Positions 17,490-25,748 of a DNA stretch of 64,000 bases are shown in pieces. Both the position numbers and the translations under genes were made by a program. Origin of the DNA: Bradyrhizobium sp. CCBAU 53421 (GTDB taxonomy: Bacteria > Pseudomonadota > Alphaproteobacteria > Rhizobiales > Xanthobacteraceae); the NCBI RefSeq assembly GCF_015291625.1, contig NZ_CP030047.1, positions 2,790,001-2,854,000 on the forward strand, written 5' to 3'. Every line of letters begins with the position of its first letter. Position 1 is the first letter of the stretch. The notes under the pieces are model-generated. The model was not told the DNA's origin, made no database searches, and worked only from the letters and a program-made list of their open reading frames with translations.

Positions 17490-18179
17490 ATGGCTGAAAT
17501 CATCAAGCTGGGCGCCGACCGTTCCCTGGACTTCGACCGCGAGACGGTCGAGCAGGCCTATGACCGCTGGGCCCCGATCTACGACCTCGTGTTCGGCGGC
17601 GTGTTCAGCAAGGGCCGGCAGGCTGCAATCCAGGCCACCAACAAGATCGGTGGCCGCGTGCTCGAGGTCGGCGTCGGCACCGGCATCTCGCTGCCGCTCT
17701 ATAGCCCGAATGTGCGCATCTTCGGGACCGACATCTCGGAGGCGATGCTGGAGAAGGCCAAGAAGCGGGTCACCGAGCAGGGCCTGAAGAATGTCGAAGG
17801 CCTCGCGGTGATGGACGCCGAGAAGCTCGAATTCCCCGACAATTCGTTCGACGTCGTGATGGCGCAGTACGTGCTGTCCGCGGTGCCGAACCCGGAAGCA
17901 GCCATGGACGAATTCGCCCGCGTGCTGAAGCCGGGCGGCGAGATGATCGTCCTGACCCGCGTCAGCGCCGATGCCGGCGTCCGCCGCTTCATCGAGCAGA
18001 AGCTGCAGCCGGTGGTGCGCCCGCTCGGGTTCCGGACCGCCGAATTCGCCTGGTCGCGCTACACCAAATGGCTGGCCGGCGCGCGCGGCATGGAGCTCGC
18101 GGAGCGCCGCCTGATCCCGCCGCTCGGCCATTTCTCGCTGGTCCGCTTCCGCAAGGTGGATGTCGCCAAGGCGGCCTGA
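17490..18179 (+). CDS. Class I SAM methyltransferase, PmtA/UbiE-like
   Basis: A 229-residue methyltransferase. The early motif Y-D-R-W-A-P-I-Y-D-L-V-F-G resembles phosphatidylethanolamine N-methyltransferases of the Rhodobacter PmtA type. Motif I is L-E-V-G-V-G-T-G-I-S-L-P-L-Y, the acidic residue is in F-G-T-D-I-S, and motif II/III is D-V-V-M-A-Q-Y-V-L-S-A-V-P. PmtA converts phosphatidylethanolamine stepwise to phosphatidylcholine, an important lipid for rhizobia in symbiosis. The UbiE-like family is broad, so substrate is inferred. The presence of a phosphatidylserine decarboxylase-like gene 2.8 kb downstream (making phosphatidylethanolamine) strengthens the lipid reading. GAGAG lies upstream of the ATG. 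Confidence 0.78.
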   Translation: MAEIIKLGADRSLDFDRETVEQAYDRWAPIYDLVFGGVFSKGRQAAIQATNKIGGRVLEVGVGTGISLPLYSPNVRIFGTDISEAMLEKAKKRVTEQGLKNVEGLAVMDAEKLEFPDNSFDVVMAQYVLSAVPNPEAAMDEFARVLKPGGEMIVLTRVSADAGVRRFIEQKLQPVVRPLGFRTAEFAWSRYTKWLAGARGMELAERRLIPPLGHFSLVRFRKVDVAKAA

Positions 18180-18425
18180 AAAGGCGGCCTTGCCAGGCGG
18201 CCCAGCCCGCCAGTCCTCCCGGGTGAGGTAGCGCACAGCGCGCCGCAGTACCGGAAGGCTACGATCTCCTCGGCCTTACCCCCGCAAATCTCGCCGGGAT
18301 GAGGCAAAACCCTGCTCCGGTTGCGTCAAGGCGTCGCTCCGCATTGTCATATGTCATTATGATGATGTCACACGCGATACATCGAATCCCTGTAAATCCT
18401 GTCCCGAAAGATGTTGGGGGAACCA

Positions 18426-19043
18426 ATGATCAAGAATTTTCTGCAAGAGCTGCGTACCCAGCGCTGGGATGACCATCGCTTCTACCATCACAGCCGGATT
18501 AACCAGAGCCTGCACTTCGTCAGCGCGCTGAGCTTCCTGTTCGCCTATGTGATGCTGTTCTTCGATCCGGTCGTGTCGGCACTGGTCGGCTGGCTGGTCT
18601 CGATGACCTCGCGCCAGGCGGGTCACTTCTTCTTCGAGCCGAAGGGCTATGACCACGTCAACCAGGCGACCCACGAGCACAAGGAAGACATCAAGGTCGG
18701 CTACAATTTGCAGCGCAAGGTCGTGCTGATGGCGATCTGGGCGCTGTCGCCGATGGTGCTGTACTTCGATCCGACGCTGTTCGGCCTGTTCAAGCCCTGG
18801 GTCACGATGGGCGACTTCACCCGTCAGGTGGCCAAGATCTGGCTGGTGGTCGGCATCGGCGGCCTATTGTTCCGCACCATCCACCTGTTCTTCATCCGCG
18901 ACGTCGAGACCGGCCTCGTCTGGATGACCAAGATCGTCACCGATCCGTTCAACGACCTGAAGCTCTATCACAAGGCGCCGTTGTTCCTGATGAAGGGCGA
19001 GCTGATCGACCCGGGTCTCGAGAAGCACGTCAAGCACGCCTGA
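18426..19043 (+). CDS. Mpo1-like (DUF962-type) membrane protein
   Basis: A 205-residue protein with about four hydrophobic segments. Two His-rich motifs suggest the Mpo1/YGL010w-like family: Y-H-H-S-R-I-N-Q-S-L-H near residue 22, and R-Q-A-G-H-F-F-F-E-P-K-G near residue 65. Yeast Mpo1 is an Fe(II) dioxygenase that shortens 2-hydroxy fatty acids by one carbon; the bacterial role is not established, and the family assignment is from motif memory. The start at 18426 follows GGGGGAA by three bases; a frame start at 18411 is less likely. It sits between the PmtA-like gene and the aminotransferase/decarboxylase pair. A GATGCCCGG/CCGGGCATC hairpin at 19073-19097 probably ends transcription. Confidence 0.6.
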   Translation: MIKNFLQELRTQRWDDHRFYHHSRINQSLHFVSALSFLFAYVMLFFDPVVSALVGWLVSMTSRQAGHFFFEPKGYDHVNQATHEHKEDIKVGYNLQRKVVLMAIWALSPMVLYFDPTLFGLFKPWVTMGDFTRQVAKIWLVVGIGGLLFRTIHLFFIRDVETGLVWMTKIVTDPFNDLKLYHKAPLFLMKGELIDPGLEKHVKHA

Positions 19044-19067
19044 TCGTTGCTCCCAGCGTCTGCAAGC

Positions 19068-19340
19068 TGCGTGATGCCCGGGCTGGTCCCGGGCATCTAC
19101 GTTCTTAGGGCTTTCTCTCTCGTGAAGATCTTACGCCGCGCTGCTGGCCACAACGGGACTGCGCTCCCTCTCCCGCTTGCGGGGGAGGGTTGGGGTGGGG
19201 GTGTGGCCGCTTGCGACACTCATTGTGAGGAGAGAGCCCCCACCCGGATCATCGCATCTAACGATGCGATCCGGCCTCCCCCGCAAGCGGGGGAGGCGAA
19301 GGAAGGGCAAGAGCGGGGCGAGGGGGCGGGGGGACGGCGC
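19068..19340. repeat. Intergenic repeat block with several palindromes
   Basis: About 270 non-coding bases between convergent genes. They hold a terminator-like inverted repeat (19073-19097). Two copies of a CCCGCTTGCGGGGGAGG-type palindrome (about 19170-19190 and 19275-19296) lie in opposite orientation and flank a hairpin GCATCTAACGATGC. The pattern is typical of dispersed intergenic repeats in Bradyrhizobium genomes. Confidence 0.65.
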
Positions 19341-19346
19341 CCTGCC

Positions 19347-21011
19347 TCAGCGGCCGAACCTCACGGCGACCATCTCCTTCAGGATCTGCCGCTTGATGTT
19401 CTTGTTGGTGAGGCCCTCCTTGTGCCACCACCAGCCGTCGCGCTTCATCTTCTCGGCGGCCGCGACGAAGCGGTCGGTGACCTCGGCGAAGTCGGCGTCG
19501 GTATAGTTCAGGGTGAAGATCAGCCGGCCGGTGCCGACCCAGCTCAGCGCCAGTCCCTCGGCCCGCAGGTAGTATTGCAGCATCCAGTTGTAGCGGGACG
19601 GCTCGGTGTAATAGACGGTCCAGATCGACGAGATGTTGCCGATGCGGACCGGCAGGTCCTGCGCCTTGAGCCGGTCGTTGAGCGACGTGGCGCGGCCGTT
19701 CCAGGTCTCGTCCAGCCCGTTGTAGATCGAGCGGAAGTTCGGGCTGGCGAGCCGGCTCAGGAACTCGTCCATCGCCGTCATCACATAGGGATGCGAGTTG
19801 AAGGTGCCGCGGGCGAAGCAGATGTCGGCCGGCCGGTCGTCGCGGAAACGGCGCATCAGATCCTTGCGGCCGCACACCACGCCGACCGGAAGGCCGCCGG
19901 CCAGGCTCTTGCCGTAGGTCGCCATGTCGGCCTTGACGCCGAAATATTCCTGCGCGCCGCCGGCGGCGAGGCGGAAGCCGACGAACACCTCGTCGAAGAT
20001 CAAGACGATGCCGCGCTCGGTGCAGACCTCGCGCAGCTTCTTCAGCCATTCGGTGTAGGCGGCGCGGTCGTATTTGGAAGAGCGCGAGGAATCGACGAGC
20101 GCGGAATCGCCGGGCGCGTTGGAATTCGGATGCAGCGCTTGCAGTGGGTTGACCAGCACGCAGGCGATGTCCTTGCGGGTTCGCAGCACGTGCAGCGTCT
20201 TCTCCGACATGTCGGCGAGCGTGTAGGTCTCGTGCGGCGACACCGGATTGCCGACGCCGGGCTGCACTTCGCCCCACCAGCCGTGATAGCTGCCGGCGAA
20301 GCGAACCAGATGGGTGCGCTTGGTGTGGTAGCGCGCGAGCCGCACCGCCTGCATCACGGCCTCGGTGCCGGACATGTGGAAGGAGACCTCGTCGAGGCCG
20401 GAGAGCTCGCAGAGGCGCTTGACGTTGTCGGCGATGATCGGGTGGTAGGGGCCGAGCACCGGGCCGAGCGCATGCGCGCGCTTCTCGCCCTCGGCGATAC
20501 ACTCCTTGTAGAAGTCGTTGCCGAAGATGTTGACGCCGTAGCTGCCGGTCAGATCATAGGACACATTGCCGTCGAGATCGGTGACGGTGACGCCGCGCGA
20601 GGCCTCGACGAAGGCCGAGGTGCCGAGATGCTCGCGCACCAGGCGGCTGTACTGGAACGGCACGCGGTAGGATTCGGTGAATTGCAGGTCGGAGATCCGC
20701 TCCGTCACCTCGGCGGTCAGCGCGCGGCCCTTGGGGTAGCGATCCTGGTAGAGGCCGGCGAGGCGGAAGAAGCCGTCCTGGCGCTGCATCGCGATGTCCT
20801 TCGGCGCTCCGTCGGAGCAGAAGAACTCGTCGATATCGAATTCGTAATGCGGGACCATGCGCGCGACCATCTTGGACATCTTGGAATGTCCGGTCAGCGA
20901 GCGGTGCTTGGCACGCGACAGCGCGATGCGGGCCTGAATTTTGGGGAAAGCTGCGGCGGCGCCGGCGAGCGCGGCGGCGGACAGCGAGAGAATCGGAAGG
21001 GATGTTTCCAT
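19347..21011 (-). CDS. Class III aminotransferase, glutamate-1-semialdehyde aminomutase-like
   Basis: A 554-residue PLP enzyme with a hydrophobic N-terminal segment (about residues 5-22). The fold-type I motifs are clear: S-G-T-E-A-V-M-Q-A-V-R-L-A-R, F-A-G-S-Y-H-G-W-W, I-F-D-E-V-F-V-G-F-R, and the PLP lysine in A-T-Y-G-K-S-L-A-G-G. It resembles GSA-2,1-aminomutases but is about 120 residues longer, with an extra N-terminal domain and possible membrane contact, so haem synthesis is unlikely to be its job. The ATG at 21011 shares the CATG tetranucleotide with the divergent phosphatidylserine decarboxylase-like gene. Their proximity suggests a joint role in aminophospholipid or amino-alcohol chemistry, which is inference. 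Confidence 0.8.
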   Translation of the reverse strand: METSLPILSLSAAALAGAAAAFPKIQARIALSRAKHRSLTGHSKMSKMVARMVPHYEFDIDEFFCSDGAPKDIAMQRQDGFFRLAGLYQDRYPKGRALTAEVTERISDLQFTESYRVPFQYSRLVREHLGTSAFVEASRGVTVTDLDGNVSYDLTGSYGVNIFGNDFYKECIAEGEKRAHALGPVLGPYHPIIADNVKRLCELSGLDEVSFHMSGTEAVMQAVRLARYHTKRTHLVRFAGSYHGWWGEVQPGVGNPVSPHETYTLADMSEKTLHVLRTRKDIACVLVNPLQALHPNSNAPGDSALVDSSRSSKYDRAAYTEWLKKLREVCTERGIVLIFDEVFVGFRLAAGGAQEYFGVKADMATYGKSLAGGLPVGVVCGRKDLMRRFRDDRPADICFARGTFNSHPYVMTAMDEFLSRLASPNFRSIYNGLDETWNGRATSLNDRLKAQDLPVRIGNISSIWTVYYTEPSRYNWMLQYYLRAEGLALSWVGTGRLIFTLNYTDADFAEVTDRFVAAAEKMKRDGWWWHKEGLTNKNIKRQILKEMVAVRFGR

Positions 21012-21915
21012 GACAGAAGCGCTAGCCTCAGCACCTAACAGATTCATGACAGTCAAGGGCCTGATCTCGGCATTCACCCAGCAGGAGGACCTCAATTTCC
21101 TGCTAACCAACCGGATTCCGCGGGCGGCGCTGACCCGCTTCATGGGCTGGTTCTCCAAGGTCGAGAACCCCCTGGTGCGCGATGCCTCGATCGCCTGCTG
21201 GAAGCTGTTCTCCGACCTCGATCTGTCCGAGGCGAAGAAGACCGAGTTCAAGAGTTTGCACGATTGCTTTACCCGCGAGCTCAAGCCCGGCCTGCGTCCG
21301 GCCGCGGCCGATCCCGCCATCATCGCGAGTCCGTCGGATGCGATCATCGGCGCGCATGGGCGGATCGAGGATGGGCAGTTGTTCCAGGTCAAGGGCGCGC
21401 CCTATTCGCTGCTCGATCTGCTCGGCGACCCCGCGCTGGTCGAGCAGCACAAAAACGGCCGCTTCGTCACGCTGCGGCTGACCTCGAGCATGTATCACCG
21501 CTTCCACGCGCCCTATGATCTTTCGATCGACAAGGTGACGTTCATCCATGGCGACGTCTGGAACGTCAATCCGATCGCGCTGAAGCGGATCGAGCGGCTG
21601 TTCTGCAAGAACGAGCGCGCGGTGCTGCGCGCGAAGCTTCCGACCGGCGAGGCGCTGACTCTGGTTCCGGTCGCCGCCATCCTGGTGGCGAGCCTGCGCC
21701 TGCATTTCCTCGACATCACGCTGAATGCGCAGTCGCGCGGCCCGGTGGATTTCCCCTGTGACGCGCATGTCAAGAAGGGCGATGAGCTCGGCTGGTTCGA
21801 GCACGGCTCGACGATTATCGTGCTCGCGCCCGACAATTTCGAATTCTGCGACAATGTCGCGGAGGGAACACGGATCAAATGCGGCGAACCCTTGCTGCGA
21901 AAACCTGTGATGTGA
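21010..21915 (+). CDS. Phosphatidylserine decarboxylase-like protein
   Basis: A 301-residue protein of the PSD family, which makes phosphatidylethanolamine from phosphatidylserine using a pyruvoyl group. The self-cleavage motif appears as H-G-S-T with Ser at about residue 267 in W-F-E-H-G-S-T-I-I-V-L. Conserved upstream blocks are S-P-S-D-A and M-Y-H-R-F-H-A-P. It is the long form (with an N-terminal helical domain), unlike the short PSD usual in rhizobia. The ATG at 21010 has GGAAGGGA about seven bases upstream; an internal ATG at 21046 is possible. Its start codon overlaps that of the divergent aminotransferase, leaving no free promoter space. An extracytosolic or archaetidylserine-type substrate cannot be excluded. 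Confidence 0.82.
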   Translation: MTEALASAPNRFMTVKGLISAFTQQEDLNFLLTNRIPRAALTRFMGWFSKVENPLVRDASIACWKLFSDLDLSEAKKTEFKSLHDCFTRELKPGLRPAAADPAIIASPSDAIIGAHGRIEDGQLFQVKGAPYSLLDLLGDPALVEQHKNGRFVTLRLTSSMYHRFHAPYDLSIDKVTFIHGDVWNVNPIALKRIERLFCKNERAVLRAKLPTGEALTLVPVAAILVASLRLHFLDITLNAQSRGPVDFPCDAHVKKGDELGWFEHGSTIIVLAPDNFEFCDNVAEGTRIKCGEPLLRKPVM

Positions 21916-21947
21916 CGTCGCTTTGTCCTTCGCGTGTCATTGTTTGA

Positions 21948-21997
21948 GCATGATGTGCTCGGAAAACCGGTTTCCACTTTCCCGGATCATGCTTTAG
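21948..21997. repeat. Dispersed intergenic palindrome
   Basis: A copy of the family also found at 14801, 40313 and 63470. It is bounded by GCATGAT and ATCATGC and has the inner core GGAAAACCGGTTTCCACTTTCC. Confidence 0.7.
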
Positions 21998-22051
21998 AAT
22001 GCCTGCGATCGTCGTGCGACGATCCTAAATCGCAAACCTGATGGACACGAG

Positions 22052-22882
22052 ATGGCGCGGACGCCTGTTCTGGCGGCGGGAGGCATTGTGCTGCGGCGGG
22101 AGTCACCGCCGCGCTTTGCCGTCGTGCGCCTGCGCAAGCGCAATGAGTGGGTATTGCCGAAGGGCAAGCTCGACGACGGCGAGACGCCGCGCGACGCTGC
22201 AGAGCGCGAGGTGCTGGAGGAAACCGGCCACGACGTCGAGGTGCATGAGTTCTTGGGCACGCTGGTCTATGATTCAGGCGGCCGCTCGAAGGTGGTGCAT
22301 TACTGGCGCATGGATGCCGGCGGCAAGCCGGTCCGCGCCTTGATGAGCGACATCAGGGAAGTCGACTGGCTGCCGCTCGATGCGGCGCTCGACCGTCTGT
22401 CGCGCGGCTATGAGCGTGCGTTCCTGGAAAATGTCGGCCCGATCGCGTTGCAGGCCGCGGCGAATGCCGAGCGCGAGCGGCGCGCGCGGTTGCGGGTTGC
22501 AGCCGCGGAGCGGCGGCGGGCGCGGCTCGCTGAAGTGCCCGTGGTCGATATGCCTGCGCCGGTGGTCGCTGAAGCACTCGTGGTCACTGAAGCGCCGATG
22601 ATCATTGACGCGCCGGCGGCCGTCGAGCTGCCGGTCCTCGCTGAGCAACCTGACATCGCCGAGACGCCGGCGGCAGATGCCGAACCGGCTCAGCCGGCCG
22701 TGATGCCAGAACGCAGCGCTGCGGACGCCGGAGAGCGGGTCGAGACGGAGCTTGCCGCCGAGGCATCCGAAGTGCCGACGTCATCTACGCGCGAGATCGC
22801 GCCGGTTGCTGCGACCGTTCCGCCCACGCCGAGGAAGAACCTGATCGACCGCGTGCGCGATTGGCTGCGCCGCGCGGCCTGA
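22052..22882 (+). CDS. NUDIX hydrolase with long Val/Pro/Glu-rich tail
   Basis: A 276-residue protein. The N-terminal domain (about 1-135) is a NUDIX hydrolase with the complete box Gly38-x5-Glu44-x7-Arg52-Glu53-V-L-Glu56-Glu57-T-Gly59. The preceding sequence (A-A-G-G-I-V-L-R-R) is the usual opening strand of MutT/Ap4A-hydrolase-like proteins. After about residue 150 comes an Arg/Ala helix, then about 110 residues of low-complexity P-V-V-x-E-A repeats. The protein ends in a basic amphipathic helix (N-L-I-D-R-V-R-D-W-L-R-R-A-A). The tail is unusual for the family and may localise the enzyme. Its TGA stop abuts the stop of the convergent regulator, forming TGATCA at 22880-22885. Confidence 0.85.
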   Translation: MARTPVLAAGGIVLRRESPPRFAVVRLRKRNEWVLPKGKLDDGETPRDAAEREVLEETGHDVEVHEFLGTLVYDSGGRSKVVHYWRMDAGGKPVRALMSDIREVDWLPLDAALDRLSRGYERAFLENVGPIALQAAANAERERRARLRVAAAERRRARLAEVPVVDMPAPVVAEALVVTEAPMIIDAPAAVELPVLAEQPDIAETPAADAEPAQPAVMPERSAADAGERVETELAAEASEVPTSSTREIAPVAATVPPTPRKNLIDRVRDWLRRAA

Positions 22883-24700
22883 TCACCGGCCGATGCCTTG
22901 ACGTCGGACGGCTGGCTGCCAGCCGTCGATGTCATGCTGCAACGCCAGGCAGTCGGCGCGGAGCTTGGGCGAGCCCAGTTCACGTGCCACGAGCTGGGCC
23001 GCATGCACCTCGGCCATGGCGCCGCGCGTGTCGCCATGCTCCAGCTGGAGGCGGGCGATCTGCAGCCTCAGCCGCACGATCTGGACCCGCCCGTCGATAC
23101 TCGACCAGAGCTGGCGGGCGAGGTGGAGATGCCGCATCGCGGCCTCGTGATCCTGTCGGGACAAAGCGAGCATCGCCTGCGCTTCGTTGGTGAGCGCGCG
23201 GATTGAGGGCATCGGCCAACGATCCGGACTACCGGAAAGTTCGCAGATCAAAGCCTTGGCCCGGCCAGCCCGATGCGTGCGGGCCGCAACCAACGCCAGA
23301 TGCGCGAGCAGGATTCCCCGGCGCTGCAATGTCCACCAGGACTTGCCGATCAAGCTCCGCTCGAGGCTCGCGTAGGCGGCTTCCGCTTCGCCTCTCGCGA
23401 GCAGCAACATGGCGCGGCCCGGCTCCGGGCACCAACCCATGGTGTAAGCCCTGTCGTAGGCTTCGAGCGCGGCGTCGTCATTGCCGATCGCCGATAGAAT
23501 GTCACCCAGCACCCGGTTGGCATCGCCCATCGACCATGGCGCATCGCTGGTCAGGCGCGCGAGCGCGTCCTGGATGCGAGCCAGCGCTTCGTCGAGCGAG
23601 CCCCTGATGCCGAGCACCTCGGAGCGATGCAGCTGGCATGAACCCGTCAGCTCCATGCCGCTGCCCGAACAGAAATTCTGATAGCTCCGGGTCCACTGGT
23701 CGGCCCGTGCCCAATCTCCGAACATCCGGGCCGCCCAGAGAATATTGCAGTAGAGGCTGCCGCCCATGATCGGGTCGAGGTTGTTGCTGGACAGCGCGAC
23801 CGCGGCGGCATGGTCCTGATCGGCCAGTCCTCCATGCGTATCGCCGAGGCACAGCCGATAGAAGCCGCGATAGGCCAGGCTCAGCGCCTCGACGTTGACC
23901 GCATCCTTGAACTTGACGGCAGAGTAGGCCGCGTCGGCCAGCGCGAGTGCCTGTTCCGGCTCGCCATCGAAGGCGGCCAGTTTCGACTTCATCCATAACA
24001 GCAGGGCCGTCGTCGGAGCATCGTCGAGCCTCGAGGCCCAATCTTCCGCACGCGCGAGCCAGCCCTTTCCGATCGCGGCCTGACCGCTCTCGAAATGCAG
24101 GCCCGAGAGGGCGATTGCGTCGACCGCTGCCCCGACAGCGTCGCCCGCTTTGCTCCTTGCGGCGACCGCGCGAACCAGAATCGGGATGGCTGCAGCGGCC
24201 CTGCCGAGGCATTGCAGCGCAAGCGCCCAATCGTGCAGGTCTTCGGCGCTGAGCCGGCCGTCTCGGTCGGCGCTTTCAAACAGGGTTGCCGCCTGCAGCC
24301 ACAATTGTCCGGCGGATGCGCGCCGGGCAAGACCGATTGCTCCGATTGCACCGACGGAGGCATCGGCTTGCTTCTGGTCAGCGCGTTCCGGCTGCCTGAT
24401 CTCGGAATCGAGGAAGAATCGATATCCCTTGCCGGGCAGATTCCGGATCGCTCCGTCCATGCCACCCTTGCGCAGCGCGGCGCGCAGCGAACTCACGGCA
24501 CGCTGCAGCGAGTTGTCGGTGACCGTGACATCCGGCCAGACGGCTTCAAGCAGCTCTTCCTTGGAGATGACCCGATCGCGGTGGTGGACAAGGTAGACCA
24601 GCAGATCGAACACACGCGGCTGCAAAGCGATTTCTTGCCGCGCGCACAGCAGTACGCGTCCAGCTTCATCAAGCTCGAACAGTCCAAATGAGAATGCCAT
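22883..24700 (-). CDS. Winged-helix (OmpR/CadC-type) regulator with TPR-like repeats
   Basis: A 605-residue regulator. Residues 1-100 form a Trans_reg_C winged helix, with L-F-E-L-D-E-A at the start, V-F-D-L-L-V-Y-L-V-H-H-R-D-R-V-I-S-K-E-E-L, and the ending G-K-G-Y-R-F-F. No transmembrane helix or receiver domain is seen. The remaining 480 residues are alpha-helical, Ala/Leu-rich repeats of TPR type, probably a ligand or protein-sensing platform, as in adenylate-cyclase-like or SARP-like regulators. It is divergent from the DUF4242 gene at 24855 and the methyltransferase at 25749, which are candidate targets. The start at 24700 gives the normal winged-helix N-terminus. Confidence 0.82.
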   Translation of the reverse strand: MAFSFGLFELDEAGRVLLCARQEIALQPRVFDLLVYLVHHRDRVISKEELLEAVWPDVTVTDNSLQRAVSSLRAALRKGGMDGAIRNLPGKGYRFFLDSEIRQPERADQKQADASVGAIGAIGLARRASAGQLWLQAATLFESADRDGRLSAEDLHDWALALQCLGRAAAAIPILVRAVAARSKAGDAVGAAVDAIALSGLHFESGQAAIGKGWLARAEDWASRLDDAPTTALLLWMKSKLAAFDGEPEQALALADAAYSAVKFKDAVNVEALSLAYRGFYRLCLGDTHGGLADQDHAAAVALSSNNLDPIMGGSLYCNILWAARMFGDWARADQWTRSYQNFCSGSGMELTGSCQLHRSEVLGIRGSLDEALARIQDALARLTSDAPWSMGDANRVLGDILSAIGNDDAALEAYDRAYTMGWCPEPGRAMLLLARGEAEAAYASLERSLIGKSWWTLQRRGILLAHLALVAARTHRAGRAKALICELSGSPDRWPMPSIRALTNEAQAMLALSRQDHEAAMRHLHLARQLWSSIDGRVQIVRLRLQIARLQLEHGDTRGAMAEVHAAQLVARELGSPKLRADCLALQHDIDGWQPAVRRQGIGR

Positions 24701-24854
24701 GTGTATGTGTTCGGCGCCGGCGGAAAAGGTTCAGGCAAAGATCAGACAATGATCAGCCCGCGGTAAGGACAGTTGGCGTTGACGGTGTTTATAGCTGACC
24801 ATGGCCGCGATCCCCGCAGCCTGCCGTTCAACCGTCGCAACCGAGGAGATTTCG

Positions 24855-25160
24855 ATGGAACTCTATGTCATTCGCCGTCCGAGCGCCTGGGCAAACATGG
24901 GCGAGCTGGAACTCGCGGGCGCAACCTCCGCCAGGATCGGCGACGAGCAGATGCCGGACCGCGTCCGTTGGATCCGCAGCTATGTCGTGCATGAGGCAGA
25001 TGGTCGCATTGGCACTTTCTGCATCTACGAGGCGCGCGACGGCGACTCGATCCGGGAGCATGCGCGCTGTGTCGGCATGCCGGGCGAGGAATTCTACAAA
25101 GTCGCGACCACCGTGGTGGTGCGTGGTGATCCCGTCCAGCCGCCCATTGCAGCCGAGTGA
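24855..25160 (+). CDS. DUF4242-type small protein
   Basis: A 101-residue protein matching the short ferredoxin-like DUF4242 family. It starts M-E-L-Y-V-I-R-R and has W-I-R-S-Y-V-V-H-E-A-D-G-R-I-G-T-F-C-I-Y-E-A-R-D, then I-R-E-H-A-R-C-V-G-M-P. Family members are sometimes called nickel-binding or light-response related; the function is not settled. GAGGAG is eight bases upstream of the ATG, which decides the start over an upstream in-frame ATG at 24801. It is divergent from the winged-helix/TPR regulator with about 150 bases between them, so regulation by that protein is plausible. Confidence 0.75.
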   Translation: MELYVIRRPSAWANMGELELAGATSARIGDEQMPDRVRWIRSYVVHEADGRIGTFCIYEARDGDSIREHARCVGMPGEEFYKVATTVVVRGDPVQPPIAAE

Positions 25161-25236
25161 CGCCGACGGGGCGTCGCATGGCGCATTCGGGCCAATCGAT
25201 GATCCCGGGCGCCATCTCTATTCGATCAAGGAAACG

Positions 25237-25641
25237 ATGATGTCGATTTCATTCATGGAGTATTTGTCCAATCCGGCGCGAAGGCATTTTTCCGTTCTGC
25301 TCTTGCGCATCCGCCGGATCGTCAATCAGTCGGTCGCAGGAATGCTCGCGCGGCGTGAACGGCAAGCCAGTCGCTTGATGCCCCGCGAGAGCCGGCAGTC
25401 GAAGGGGGCCGGCATCCGCTGCTCCCGGCCGATCATTCGAAGCGCACTGCTCGGGTTTGTGATCGCAGGCTTGTCTTCACCTGTGTTCACCAGGGCGGAA
25501 GGGCCCATCGCTCAGGGGTATCGTGCAGCTCAAGCGCAGCAGGCCGTTTGGCCTCAGCGCAAGCACGGCTGCAGGCAGCGTTCGGATTGGAACATCGTTG
25601 CCGCATCTCGCATCCCGGTCCTTCTCGACCGTCGCAGCTAG
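25237..25641 (+). CDS. Doubtful hypothetical protein with one hydrophobic segment
   Basis: An open frame of 134 codons between the DUF4242 gene and the methyltransferase. AAGGAAACG precedes tandem ATGs. The N-terminal 65 residues are strongly basic, a hydrophobic stretch (I-R-S-A-L-L-G-F-V-I-A-G-L-S-S-P-V) follows, then a Gln/Ala-rich part. No family is recognised, and the last 40 residues look random, so this may be non-coding or a degraded gene. Confidence 0.3.
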   Translation: MMSISFMEYLSNPARRHFSVLLLRIRRIVNQSVAGMLARRERQASRLMPRESRQSKGAGIRCSRPIIRSALLGFVIAGLSSPVFTRAEGPIAQGYRAAQAQQAVWPQRKHGCRQRSDWNIVAASRIPVLLDRRS

Positions 25642-25748
25642 CTCGCAGCACATTGAAGTTATTGCACGCCGATTTAGCGCAACCGCGGACTTGCGGCGAA
25701 GCCAGCGGCCTCGCCGTCAGCCGCACGACATATTCAAAGGAGATTCAC

